Assembly (NCBI GenBank): GCA_023659785.1
Contig: JAGXOR010000036.1
Coordinates: 1 to 10,929 of the forward strand
DNA: 10,929 nucleotides
Direction of reading: 5' to 3'
Source: Methanomicrobia archaeon LH_S13
GTDB taxonomy: Archaea; Halobacteriota; Syntropharchaeia; Alkanophagales; Methanospirareceae
Positions within the stretch are counted from its first letter, which is position 1. Every line of letters starts with the position of its first letter. The translations under genes were made by a program, and so were the position numbers. Shown piece by piece: positions 1 to 5,251 of the stretch. Below the pieces are notes generated by a model, which was given only the letters and a program-made list of their open reading frames with translations, was not told the DNA's origin and ran no database searches.

Positions 1-504
1 AAGCCGGGTAATGATCACTTAGGTGGACTTAAGACCGCTTATTTGTGAACCCTTCATATTTAGGAGTATTAGAACCCCAGCCAACCAGTTCTATTGTAGT
101 ACCTGATGAGTCATTTAAACAAACCCAACTATTACATTACTATTGCCAAGTGCTATAGTTTCTTCATGATCAGCATTCGGCTAAAAGGAGTCATCTTTCT
201 TTGTTGAGAAATTGGTATCTGCAACCATGAAAAAACCATAGGATGAAATAGTTTTTTCAGAAGGTATGTAGCATCGTAGCATCGTAGCATCCTTAGAGGA
301 AGTCGGTGTGCCAATTGTCCATCCTCCAATATCAATAGCGCTATCAGTTGGATTATATAGCTCAATCCATTCGCTGCCAGTATCGTTAAATGCATCTACA
401 TAAACCTCACTTATCACCACATAATCCGCTATTTCCGCATTCACCACAGGCACAAACGCCAGCACCAGCATCCCCAATACCAAAACCCTGATCAATCTTT
501 TCAT
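1..504 (-). pseudogene. Secreted lamin-tail-domain (LTD) protein, broken, runs off the window edge
   Basis: The open part (504 down to 181) begins with a signal peptide: MKR, a hydrophobic stretch, then VVNA before the likely cleavage site. An LTD-like beta-domain follows, with VISEVYVDAF, EWIELYNPTDSAIDIGGW and YGFFMVADTNF, the characteristic motifs of that fold. After DDSF there is a TAG at 181-183, where a Trp would fit. The same frame continues as PNADHEETIALGNSNVIVGF. The homology then moves to another frame (LNDSSGTTIELVGWGSNTP, about 118-65), the terminal LTD strands. The gene therefore carries a stop and at least one frameshift. LTD domains in prokaryotes are usually on exported or surface proteins; the partner is unknown. 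The C-terminal sorting signal, if any, lies outside the window. A good ribosome site and TATA box precede the start. The family call is firm; whether the lesions are biological is not. Confidence 0.75.
268..291. repeat. Three tandem copies of an 8-bp unit (GTAGCATC)
   Basis: GTAGCATC occurs three times in perfect tandem inside the LTD reading frame. The unit is not a multiple of three, so one or two copies would put the downstream LTD motifs (YGFFMVADTNF) out of frame; three keep them in frame. It encodes an awkward insert (ATMLRCY) between a beta-strand end and IPSEKTISSYG, so it is probably a recent slippage expansion. Confidence 0.85.
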
Positions 505-513
505 TGTTTTCTT

Positions 514-557
514 CTCCTCACATAAATATCCTTTGAGAAATAGTTCCTCATTTTATA
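514..557 (-). promoter_or_regulatory. TATA box and ribosome binding site of the LTD gene
   Basis: Reading the minus strand, TATAAAA lies at 557-551 and TGAGGAG at 520-514, followed by the ATG at 504-502. The TATA-to-start distance leaves room for a short leader, as expected of an archaeal promoter, and the GAGGAG is a strong Shine-Dalgarno match. The TATA box sits inside a short inverted repeat (CCTCAT at 546-551, ATGAGG at 565-570). Confidence 0.5.
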
Positions 558-864
558 GAAAAATATGAGGTTGGGGGCAAACGGGGACTATAGACTCCCG
601 CCAGTTCACCAATTTGCCGATGTGAACTTTACTCTTCCCAGTTGCCAGGAAATCACCCTTTTCATTCCCGACCTTGCAAGTGCGCAGTGAGATGAGCATC
701 CATGTGTAGAGGGAACTTCCCTCTGTGAGGAACTTCCTCAAAAGATAAAAGGGAATACATATATATAAAGCTTTAGAAATATTAACCTTAACTATATATT
801 CATTTAGCGTTACCTGCGAGTCAACAAAGCTGTCTATCGTGATTTTTTGTCCATTCACGAGCAT
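553..864 (-). CDS. Unrecognised possible protein or gene remnant
   Basis: An open minus-strand frame of about 103 codons from an ATG at 864-862; it also reads open further upstream, past a TTG at 885. The first third (MLVNGQKITIDSF, then QVTLNEYIVKVNISKAL) has a plausible alternating beta-strand composition. The rest (from about residue 36) looks less protein-like, and the extreme C-terminus (ESIVPVCPQPHIFL) resembles read-through into an IS605-type right end. I see no signal peptide, membrane helix or recognisable domain. It would be divergent from the archaeosortase and its upstream extension would overlap that gene's 5' end. It could be a decayed gene fused to a transposon relic, or chance. 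Low confidence. Confidence 0.3.
   Translation of the reverse strand: MLVNGQKITIDSFVDSQVTLNEYIVKVNISKALYICIPFYLLRKFLTEGSSLYTWMLISLRTCKVGNEKGDFLATGKSKVHIGKLVNWRESIVPVCPQPHIFL
756..800 (+). promoter_or_regulatory. Candidate TATA region for the archaeosortase operon
   Basis: ATATATATAAAG around 759-770 and ACTATATATT at 791-800 are the only TATA-like stretches upstream of the archaeosortase frame on the plus strand. Either could drive the operon with a leader of roughly 60-100 bases to the ATG at 885. These A/T runs are also compatible with the minus-strand frame, so the assignment is tentative. Confidence 0.3.
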
Positions 865-884
865 AACCTCCCTCGGCTTGATCA

Positions 885-1564
885 ATGATTTTACCTGTAT
901 TTCACCAAAAAGCCTCTCAAGAAGAAAACAAATACTCCTCTCGTTCTCGTATTACTCCTCTCAGCTCTTATCCTCATCTTATACTACCGAACTCGGATTT
1001 GACTTGCTACTTCTCATATTCGGATTTCTTTACGGCGTTAATTTTATCGCTGCCCTCTCTTTTATACCTGTGACAATCGGTTTGGTGCTCCACTTATACC
1101 CGAACAGAATGAAAGCAGTGCTTTTTCCTATTTTGTTCCTGTTCTTCGCAATACCGCTCCCCATAGAAGGTTCTGGCTTCTTTCTCCAGACTTTGTCAGC
1201 GAAAACTTCTGCTTCCATCCTGAGCTTTCTTGGACTGCACATCAGCATGCAGGGAGCACAGCTAAGCTTAAAAAACAGCTCTTTCTTCATCGGAGAACCT
1301 TGCAGTGGTATGCAAACGCTGATTTCATTGCTTGCTCTCGCCGCTTTGCTCGCTTATTTTATGAATTGTACTAAGATGAAGAGGCTTTCAATTTTCTTAT
1401 CCTGCATCCCAATCGCCATTCTTTCCAATACACTCAGAATATGCTCTATTATCCTGGTTGCAAGCTTCTTCGGTACTGACATTGCAATGGGCTTCCATGA
1501 TCTCTTAAGCATCCTCCTATTCCTTTTCGCATTCACTATCCTTCTTTTAATTACAAACTGCTAA
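885..1564 (+). pseudogene. Archaeosortase/exosortase-family membrane transpeptidase, N-terminus frameshifted
   Basis: Archaeosortases are multi-pass membrane cysteine enzymes that cut C-terminal sorting signals of exported proteins and are thought to attach them to a membrane anchor. The main frame (open from about 839) has the family signature. The catalytic Cys is in GEPCSGMQTL (TGC at 1301-1303), the Arg in ILSNTLRI (AGA at 1436-1438) and the His in MGFHDLLS (CAT at 1496-1498), all between hydrophobic helices. Before about position 1000 the frame loses sense. The shifted frame instead gives FTKKPLKKKTNTPLVLVLLL then SALILILYY, a basic N-terminus and first helix; removing one base near 989-995 joins it to ELGFDLLLLIFGF. 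A second one-base shift near 900 would be needed to reach the ATG at 885. The gene is either recently broken or mis-assembled. Its stop is one base from the next start. The subfamily is not assignable by eye. Confidence 0.85.
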
Positions 1565-1565
1565 G

Positions 1566-1973
1566 ATGCGAATGCGAGGTGATGCTAAGATGACTTTCCT
1601 TGAAGAGCATTCAACAATTATCGGCATGCTTTCGCTCGCTTTTGTTATCATCTTCCTGTTCTCCACACCTTCAATGCTCCTCGCTAAGGAAATCACCATT
1701 GTTGATTCTGCCCTCGTTACATCAGAGAATGCTATCCAGGTGAGAACAAAGATGGACTTCGGTAACAAGGAAAAAGTGCTGAACACCATGAAGGATTTCA
1801 CTTCTGAAATATTCCCTCTGATGTTTGAATGTAGAGAAGAGCAGGTCATTGTAAAGCATCTTCTCAACTCAGGATTTCTCGGTTGGATTATAATTGTCCT
1901 CTTATTCTTCTTTCCTATACTCATTACCTTTTATCCAAGAATGAAAAATAAAAATGCGTGGGTTAAAAAATAA
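1566..1973 (+). CDS. Small two-helix membrane protein of the archaeosortase cluster, function unknown
   Basis: 135 codons from the ATG at 1566; the ATG at 1590 (MTFLEEHS) is an alternative. I do not recognise a family. What is visible: an N-terminal hydrophobic helix (IIGMLSLAFVIIFLF, about residues 18-33), an extracytoplasmic-looking segment of about 65 residues (EITIVDSALVTSENAIQVRT onward, with one Cys in MFECREE), and a C-terminal helix (GWIIIVLLFFFPILITF) followed by a basic tail (MKNKNAWVKK). Topology is probably both ends inside with the middle domain outside. It begins one base after the archaeosortase stop and ends seven bases before the DUF1616 ATG, so translational coupling is likely. 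Location suggests an accessory or regulatory partner of the archaeosortase; that is inference from context only. Confidence 0.75.
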   Translation: MRMRGDAKMTFLEEHSTIIGMLSLAFVIIFLFSTPSMLLAKEITIVDSALVTSENAIQVRTKMDFGNKEKVLNTMKDFTSEIFPLMFECREEQVIVKHLLNSGFLGWIIIVLLFFFPILITFYPRMKNKNAWVKK

Positions 1974-1980
1974 AGGAAAT

Positions 1981-2418
1981 ATGAAGAAGGAAACTTTAGA
2001 TAAGATTCTTACAGTAATCCTTCTCATCGCTATAATAACGGCGTTAGCAGCTACGGTCTATGTAATTGTTACGCCCAATAAAGGGGAAAAGTTCACTGAA
2101 TTTTATGTCCTCGGTCCATATGGAACAGCATCTGATTATCCAACGAATTTGAACGTAGGAGAAGAAGGAGAAGTGATCATAGGCATTGCAAATCATGAAT
2201 ATGCCTATGTTACTTACCAATTGGAAGTGAAGCTTAATGGAGAGGTTATAGATGAAGATAGCATTGAGTTAATGCATAACGAGACATGGGAAAACCCTTT
2301 TACATTCAAAGCGATTGAAGCAGGAGAAGATCAAAAGTTGGAATTCTTGCTTTATAAAATTGAAGGGAAAGAGCCATATCGATCGCTTAATTTATGGGTG
2401 GATGTTAAAAGTAAATAA
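1981..2418 (+). CDS. Short DUF1616-family membrane-anchored protein
   Basis: 145 codons from the ATG at 1981, chosen over an in-frame upstream start at 1954 because it has AAGGAAAT just before it and gives a normal membrane anchor. An N-terminal helix (ILTVILLIAIITALAATVYV) anchors an outside domain of about 110 residues carrying DUF1616 hallmarks: FTEFYVLGPYG near the helix, YPTNLNVGEEGEVIIGIANH, LMHNETWENPFTF, and a C-terminal LEFLLYKIEG then YRSLNLWVDV. The domain is probably an immunoglobulin-like beta-sandwich. Full-length DUF1616 proteins often have several helices before this domain; here there is one. Such proteins occur near archaeosortase genes, so a role in surface-protein processing or presentation is plausible but unproven. 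It is the last gene of the cluster. Confidence 0.8.
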   Translation: MKKETLDKILTVILLIAIITALAATVYVIVTPNKGEKFTEFYVLGPYGTASDYPTNLNVGEEGEVIIGIANHEYAYVTYQLEVKLNGEVIDEDSIELMHNETWENPFTFKAIEAGEDQKLEFLLYKIEGKEPYRSLNLWVDVKSK

Positions 2419-2504
2419 TCTACGGATTTATGTTTTACAGAAGGACATTGTAGTAATACCATAAGTTTTAAGTAATGCAAAATAATATTACACAGGTGAT
2501 AGAG

Positions 2505-2807
2505 ATGGAATCGGAAGTGGTTAAAATAACGAAAAAGGGACAGGTGACTATACCAAAGTATCTGAGGAAAAAATTTGGGGTTAAGGACAGAGCGATTGTG
2601 GTTGAGTCTGGAGAAGGCATTTTACTCAAGCCATTTCCTGATATTTCTGAAGAAAAGGGCTCGTTAAGAGAAATATTTAAAGGCGTGACAGCGAAGGAAG
2701 TTATAGAAGAGGCAAGAGAGGCGGATATAAGAAAAGAGAAAGTGCGTAATTTAAGAACTTATGGCATGAAAATCGTTCCTCTTATGGATATGGAGCGGGT
2801 AAGATAA
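2505..2807 (+). CDS. AbrB/SpoVT-type antitoxin (VapB-like) with its tail fused to a toxin fragment
   Basis: The start at ATG 2505 is supported by GGTGAT at 2495-2500, a match to the archaeal 16S 3' end; an upstream ATG at 2475 lacks this. Residues 1-46 (SEVVKITKKGQVTIPKYLRK, then FGVKDRAIVVES) form the swapped-hairpin AbrB DNA-binding fold that represses its own TA operon. The middle (SLREIFKGVTAKEVIEEARE) would wrap and inhibit the toxin. After about residue 82 the sequence no longer looks like an antitoxin: TYGMKIVPLMDM is PIN-domain-like. A deletion has therefore removed the antitoxin end and toxin start and fused the rest. The DNA-binding half could still repress, or act as an orphan antitoxin for another PIN toxin. 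Confidence 0.8.
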   Translation: MESEVVKITKKGQVTIPKYLRKKFGVKDRAIVVESGEGILLKPFPDISEEKGSLREIFKGVTAKEVIEEAREADIRKEKVRNLRTYGMKIVPLMDMERVR

Positions 2808-2878
2808 AAGGAGAGCATGCAATATCCCTTGCAGATGCGTTTGCGGTAAACTTTTTTGCAAGCAAAAACCTTTACTAA
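2749..2878 (+). pseudogene. C-terminal remnant of a VapC PIN-domain toxin
   Basis: PIN-domain sequence begins in the antitoxin frame (TYGMKIVPLMD) and resumes in another frame at about 2792 (KIKGEHAISLADAFAV, 2801-2848). The LADA helix with its conserved acidic residue is typical of VapC C-terminal halves. The N-terminal half carrying the first catalytic Asp is gone, there is a frameshift near 2790-2800, and after DAFAV the frame runs into the repeated element (NFFASKNLY, stop 2876-2878), so the last acidic motif is also missing. It cannot be an active nuclease. Its neighbour upstream is its own antitoxin, now fused to it. Confidence 0.7.
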
Positions 2879-2901
2879 AAACATTCCCATTGTTTTTTTT
2901 T

Positions 2902-2943
2902 AGCACAGGTTTTCTTTTTTCTAAAAAGAAAAAGTGTTGTGTT
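2902..2943 (+). repeat. A/T-rich imperfect stem-loop, copy A
   Basis: AGCACAGGTTTTCTTTTTT pairs with AAAGAAAAAGTGTTGTG(T/C)T around a CTAA loop, giving a long imperfect hairpin. In copy A the last pair is weakened by a C to T change compared with copy B. It could be a transcription stop, a miniature mobile element end, or a structured leader of the antitoxin operon. Confidence 0.6.
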
Positions 2944-2959
2944 AATCTGTGATTAAAAA

Positions 2960-3100
2960 ATGAATCTTTGGATACCAAAAAACCGCAAGGAACTGAAGCA
3001 GCACCTGAGCGACTTTTTAATGTTTTCTCTCGTAACGAGCGTTTTTCTGGCTCATCGCCGCTTGCAGCTTGATCTCCATGCTATCGCTCTTAGGATTTGA
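2960..3100 (+). CDS. 46-codon ORF upstream of the UPF0175 antitoxin, copy A
   Basis: Reads MNLWIPKNRKELKQHLSDF, LMFSLVTSVFLAHRRLQL, then DLHAIALRI and a stop. It is short but has a balanced composition: a charged helix followed by a hydrophobic one. The copy at 4725-4865 differs by one synonymous base (CTT/CTC). I recognise no family. With only two very recent copies, conservation is no proof of coding. It could be a tail of a lost gene carried within the duplicated segment. Confidence 0.25.
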   Translation: MNLWIPKNRKELKQHLSDFLMFSLVTSVFLAHRRLQLDLHAIALRI

Positions 3101-3140
3101 TATCTCATTGGTGAGATTCCTGCCAGAACGAGAAGATAAA

Positions 3141-3183
3141 AAGCTATAAAATATTTAAGTATACAAAAATTAAATAAGTAAAC
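3141..3183 (+). promoter_or_regulatory. TATA promoter of the UPF0175 antitoxin, copy A
   Basis: AAGCTATAAAATATTTAAG (3141-3159) is a clear archaeal TATA element, with transcription expected about 25 bases downstream, near 3172-3178. That leaves a leader of only about 10 bases before the ATG at 3184, and there is no Shine-Dalgarno, so the transcript is likely leaderless or nearly so. Confidence 0.6.
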
Positions 3184-3486
3184 ATGCAAAAAATTATATC
3201 TATTAGGCCCACGGAAGAGATAGAAAGGAAGCTCGAAAGGCTGATTAGAATTGAGAAGACCGAGAGATCAGCTTTGGTAAGAAGAATTTTAAATATCGGA
3301 TTAGAAGAGGAATTAAAAAAGCATGCAATAGAGTTGTTCAGGGATAAAAAAGTATCTTTAGCGAAGGCAGCGGAAATAGCGGATATATCAGTTAGAGAGA
3401 TGATGGATTTGATAAAAGAAAAAGGTATCTCTTTGCACATAAGTATTGAAGAGATAAGGGAGGATTTCGAGGCGGCGATGAAATGA
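3184..3486 (+). CDS. UPF0175-family antitoxin, copy A
   Basis: 100 codons, protein identical to the copy at 4949-5251. UPF0175 proteins are small DNA-binding antitoxins usually paired with DUF3368 PIN toxins, as seen intact in copy B. The N-terminus (MQKIISIRPTEEIERKLERL) resembles a ribbon-helix-helix or similar DNA-binding start. The second half (FRDKKVSLAKAAEIADISVR, then EMMDLIKEKGISLH) is the helix-turn-helix-like UPF0175 core, ending in a toxin-contact tail (SIEEIREDFEAAM). The stop overlaps the toxin ATG (ATGA). The toxin here is truncated, so this copy is an orphan. Because the protein is identical it could still neutralise the copy-B toxin or co-repress both promoters. Confidence 0.85.
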   Translation: MQKIISIRPTEEIERKLERLIRIEKTERSALVRRILNIGLEEELKKHAIELFRDKKVSLAKAAEIADISVREMMDLIKEKGISLHISIEEIREDFEAAMK

Positions 3487-3590
3487 TATGGATCTTCGAT
3501 TCCTCTCCTTTGATATATCTGAATAAAGAGGGATTAAATTGGATTTTCGAGCAGTTAAGGGGAGATAAAATTAATCTTGGTGATAGGTAA
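3483..3590 (+). pseudogene. Truncated DUF3368 PIN toxin, copy A
   Basis: Starts with the ATGA overlap like copy B and matches it for 27 codons (MIWIFDSSPLIYLNKEGLNW, then IFEQLRG), including the first catalytic Asp in IFDSSP. It then diverges (DKINLGDR) and stops at 3588-3590. The other active-site acids (HEGE, LDES in copy B) are missing, so it is inactive. The divergence coincides with the right edge of the duplicated segment, and the stop overlaps the next ATG (TAATG). Confidence 0.9.
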
Positions 3591-3875
3591 TGAAAATAAA
3601 AGCAATTTATGAAAATGGTGTTCTAACACTTGAAAAATGCGAAAATGCAATAGAAAAAATACCACAATTTGGTGTTAAGGTTCTTTCGGTCACGGTAGAA
3701 GCCGTTTTTCAAAGCAGGGAACTCAGAAGGCAATACCTCTTGATGACGAATGACTCCTTAAACTTATACGTTCGTTATGAGGAGTAATCAACTCTATGAC
3801 ATAGCAACAAACGATCATGACTTTGAAAGGGTAATGGTTAAAGATCTGGAAGCTTTAAATAAAATAAAAGATTGA
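3590..3875 (+). pseudogene. DUF104-type antitoxin start fused to a PIN-toxin C-terminus
   Basis: The ATG at 3590 is preceded by GGTGAT at 3579-3584. The first 16 residues (MKIKAIYENGVLTLEK) are the conserved start of DUF104/AF2212-like antitoxins. The next part (VKVLSVTVEAVFQSRELRRQ, YLLMTNDSLNLYV) is a PIN-domain toxin interior, whose last segment continues in another frame from 3777 (MRSNQLYDIATNDHDFERVM, stop 3873-3875). ATNDHDFER carries the terminal acidic PIN motif. An internal deletion has thus joined antitoxin start to toxin middle, and a frameshift near 3775 then split the toxin. The first catalytic Asp is absent. Neither protein is likely functional. Confidence 0.75.
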
Positions 3876-3947
3876 TAAGAAATCCGTGTAATCCGTATAA
3901 TCTGTGGTTTTAAAAAGAGTTCATAAAATAATATAGGAAGAAAAAAA

Positions 3948-4208
3948 ATGAATGCCATTAAATACATTGCGAAGGTTTTGCCTGATGGACACTTGTCGTT
4001 ACCCGAAGAGATTAAAGAGAAGATGGGATTGACGGCTAACAGTAGAGTGAAAGTTGTTTTAGAGAGGGAAGCAAAAAGAGAGAAGGCAATAGAAGCGTTC
4101 GGAGCTTGGTCAGAAAGAAGCGATATTAAAGACGGTGTTGAATACATAGAGGAGATGAGAGCGGGATGGAGTGAGAGAACTGCAAGGATAGATAATAAAC
4201 TACCTTAA
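3948..4208 (+). CDS. AbrB-like antitoxin of a VapBC pair
   Basis: 86 codons. Residues 1-45 (IKYIAKVLPDGHLSLPEEIK, then GLTANSRVKVVLE) fit the swapped-hairpin DNA-binding fold; GHLSLPEEI replaces the usual GQVTIP. The C-terminal half (EKAIEAFGAWSERSDIKDG, then EEMRAGWSERTARI) is the toxin-binding tail common in archaeal VapB. The last five codons (DNKLP) appear to be toxin-start DNA read in the antitoxin frame, because the junction with the toxin has lost a few codons. An AGGAAG at about 3935-3940 is a weak ribosome site, and an A/T-rich promoter (AAAATAATATAGG) precedes it. The antitoxin looks functional; its toxin does not. Confidence 0.75.
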   Translation: MNAIKYIAKVLPDGHLSLPEEIKEKMGLTANSRVKVVLEREAKREKAIEAFGAWSERSDIKDGVEYIEEMRAGWSERTARIDNKLP

Positions 4209-4561
4209 GGGTAAGAACAAATCAAAAGATTTTCTAATGAGGATATAATATAGATGGCGAAGTAGTGGGGCTCTTCTCAGTGATAACTGAAGCAGAGCTA
4301 TTATCTGGAGCGAGGGATACTAAAGATGAGGCAAGCATTTATGATGTATTGGATGTCATGGAATCTATTGAAGTGGGAAGGGACATAGCCGTTACTGCTG
4401 GAAAGCTCAGGCGAAAATATTACGCTGCTTATAATACAGAACTGCCGGATGCTATAATAGCGGCAACTGCAAAAGAAATGGGATTGGTATTAGCGACTGC
4501 GAATGAAAGGCACTTCAGGATGTTTGAGGAAATTGAGAAGGAGTACATCAAAGAAGACTAA
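4192..4561 (+). pseudogene. VapC PIN-domain toxin with damaged N-terminus
   Basis: The open part (from GTG 4265) reads GLFSVITEAELLSGARDTKD and continues with VGRDIAVTAGKLRRKY, ELPDAIIAATAKEMGLVLAT and ANERHFRMF: middle and C-terminal PIN motifs, including the TEAELL acid and the LPDAIIAA acid. In place of the usual final DxxF there is NERHF. Upstream, the N-terminal half is recoverable in another frame as IINYLKGKNKSKDFLM (4192-4239), with a shift near 4240 back to GYNIDGEVV. The first strand with its catalytic Asp-Thr-Asn has been deleted at the junction with the antitoxin. The protein from 4265 would lack a key acid, so toxicity is unlikely. Confidence 0.75.
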
Positions 4562-4666
4562 ACGTATGATGTGCTATTTCCATAAAATGAAAAACAAAAC
4601 CGTTTGCATCAAACTTTTTTGCAAGCAAAAACCTTTACTAAAAAACATTCCCATTGTTTTTCTTTT

Positions 4667-4708
4667 AGCACAGGTTTTCTTTTTTCTAAAAAGAAAAAGT
4701 GTTGTGCT
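4667..4708 (+). repeat. A/T-rich stem-loop, copy B
   Basis: AGCACAGG and the T-rich arm pair with the A-rich arm and TTGTGCT around a CTAA loop. The terminal AGCACA/TGTGCT pairs are intact here, giving a stronger hairpin than in copy A. It is followed by AATCTGTGGTTAAAAA, a phrase seen again near 3898. Confidence 0.6.
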
Positions 4709-4724
4709 AATCTGTGGTTAAAAA

Positions 4725-4865
4725 ATGAATCTCTGGATACCAAAAAACCGCAAGGAACTGAAGCAGCACCTGAGCGACTTTTTAATGTTTTCTCTCGTAA
4801 CGAGCGTTTTTCTGGCTCATCGCCGCTTGCAGCTTGATCTCCATGCTATCGCTCTTAGGATTTGA
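4725..4865 (+). CDS. 46-codon ORF upstream of the UPF0175 antitoxin, copy B
   Basis: Same predicted peptide as 2960-3100 (MNLWIPKNRKELKQHLSDF and onward), differing in one synonymous base. No recognised family. No ribosome site beyond an A-run (TTAAAAA) before the ATG. Listed because it is the only extended frame with plausible composition between the stem-loop and the antitoxin promoter. Confidence 0.25.
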   Translation: MNLWIPKNRKELKQHLSDFLMFSLVTSVFLAHRRLQLDLHAIALRI

Positions 4866-4905
4866 TATCTCATTGGTGAGATTCCTGCCAGAACGAGAAG
4901 ATAAA

Positions 4906-4948
4906 AAGCTATAAAATATTTAAGTATACAAAAATTAAATAAGTAAAC
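4906..4948 (+). promoter_or_regulatory. TATA promoter of the UPF0175 antitoxin, copy B
   Basis: Identical to copy A: AAGCTATAAAATATTTAAG at 4906-4924 with an expected start of transcription near 4937-4943 and the ATG at 4949. Leaderless or near-leaderless expression of the antitoxin-toxin pair is expected, with autoregulation by the antitoxin typical for such modules. Confidence 0.6.
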
Positions 4949-5251
4949 ATGCAAAAAATTATATCTATTAGGCCCACGGAAGAGATAGAAAGGAAGCTCG
5001 AAAGGCTGATTAGAATTGAGAAGACCGAGAGATCAGCTTTGGTAAGAAGAATTTTGAATATCGGATTAGAAGAGGAATTAAAAAAGCATGCAATAGAGTT
5101 GTTCAGGGATAAAAAAGTATCTTTAGCGAAGGCAGCGGAAATAGCGGATATATCAGTTAGAGAGATGATGGATTTGATAAAGGAAAAAGGTATCTCTTTG
5201 CACATAAGTATTGAAGAGATAAGGGAGGATTTCGAGGCGGCGATGAAATGA
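4949..5251 (+). CDS. UPF0175-family antitoxin, copy B (paired with intact toxin)
   Basis: 100 codons with the same protein sequence as copy A (two or so silent base changes). It contains the UPF0175 core (VSLAKAAEIADISVREMMDL) and an acidic C-terminal tail (EIREDFEAAM) that probably contacts the toxin. The stop codon overlaps the toxin start as ATGA, the tightest form of translational coupling and standard for a TA operon. This is the only complete antitoxin-toxin pair in the island. Confidence 0.88.
   Translation: MQKIISIRPTEEIERKLERLIRIEKTERSALVRRILNIGLEEELKKHAIELFRDKKVSLAKAAEIADISVREMMDLIKEKGISLHISIEEIREDFEAAMK

Larger units (their letters stand above)
2838..3573 (+). repeat. Duplicated TA segment, copy A
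   Basis: About 736 bp almost identical to 4601-5338 in direct orientation. The few differences I see are homopolymer changes near 2876-2901 and single substitutions such as AAT-ATC context A/G changes within the antitoxin that keep the protein identical. It covers a stem-loop, a 46-codon ORF, a promoter, a full UPF0175 antitoxin and the first 28 or so toxin codons. Its left edge interrupts a VapC remnant; its right edge runs into the ribosome site of the DUF104 antitoxin. Since copy B has the full toxin, copy A is likely the truncated derivative. Confidence 0.92.

Noticed and set aside
181..183. Pyrrolysine encoded by the in-frame TAG in the LTD gene
   Set aside because: A frameshift follows within about 65 bases, the site fits a Trp codon change, and nothing in the window speaks for the Pyl machinery.
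839..884. GTG at 839 as the archaeosortase start
   Set aside because: The first 50 residues from this start are Ser-rich and lack the expected basic N-terminus and first helix, which are found in a shifted frame from about 885 onward.
1030..1924. Minus-strand frames opposite archaeosortase and the two-helix protein
   Set aside because: Antisense shadows of clear membrane-protein genes.
3144..3440. Long minus-strand frame opposite the UPF0175 antitoxin, repeated at 4909-5205
   Set aside because: It is the antisense shadow of the antitoxin; the second copy exists only because the DNA is duplicated.
4503..4837. Two plus-strand frames (4503-4721 and 4604-4837) across the stem-loop
   Set aside because: Composition follows A/T-rich repeat DNA (long Lys/Phe runs), they overlap each other and the VapC end, and copy A breaks the same frames.
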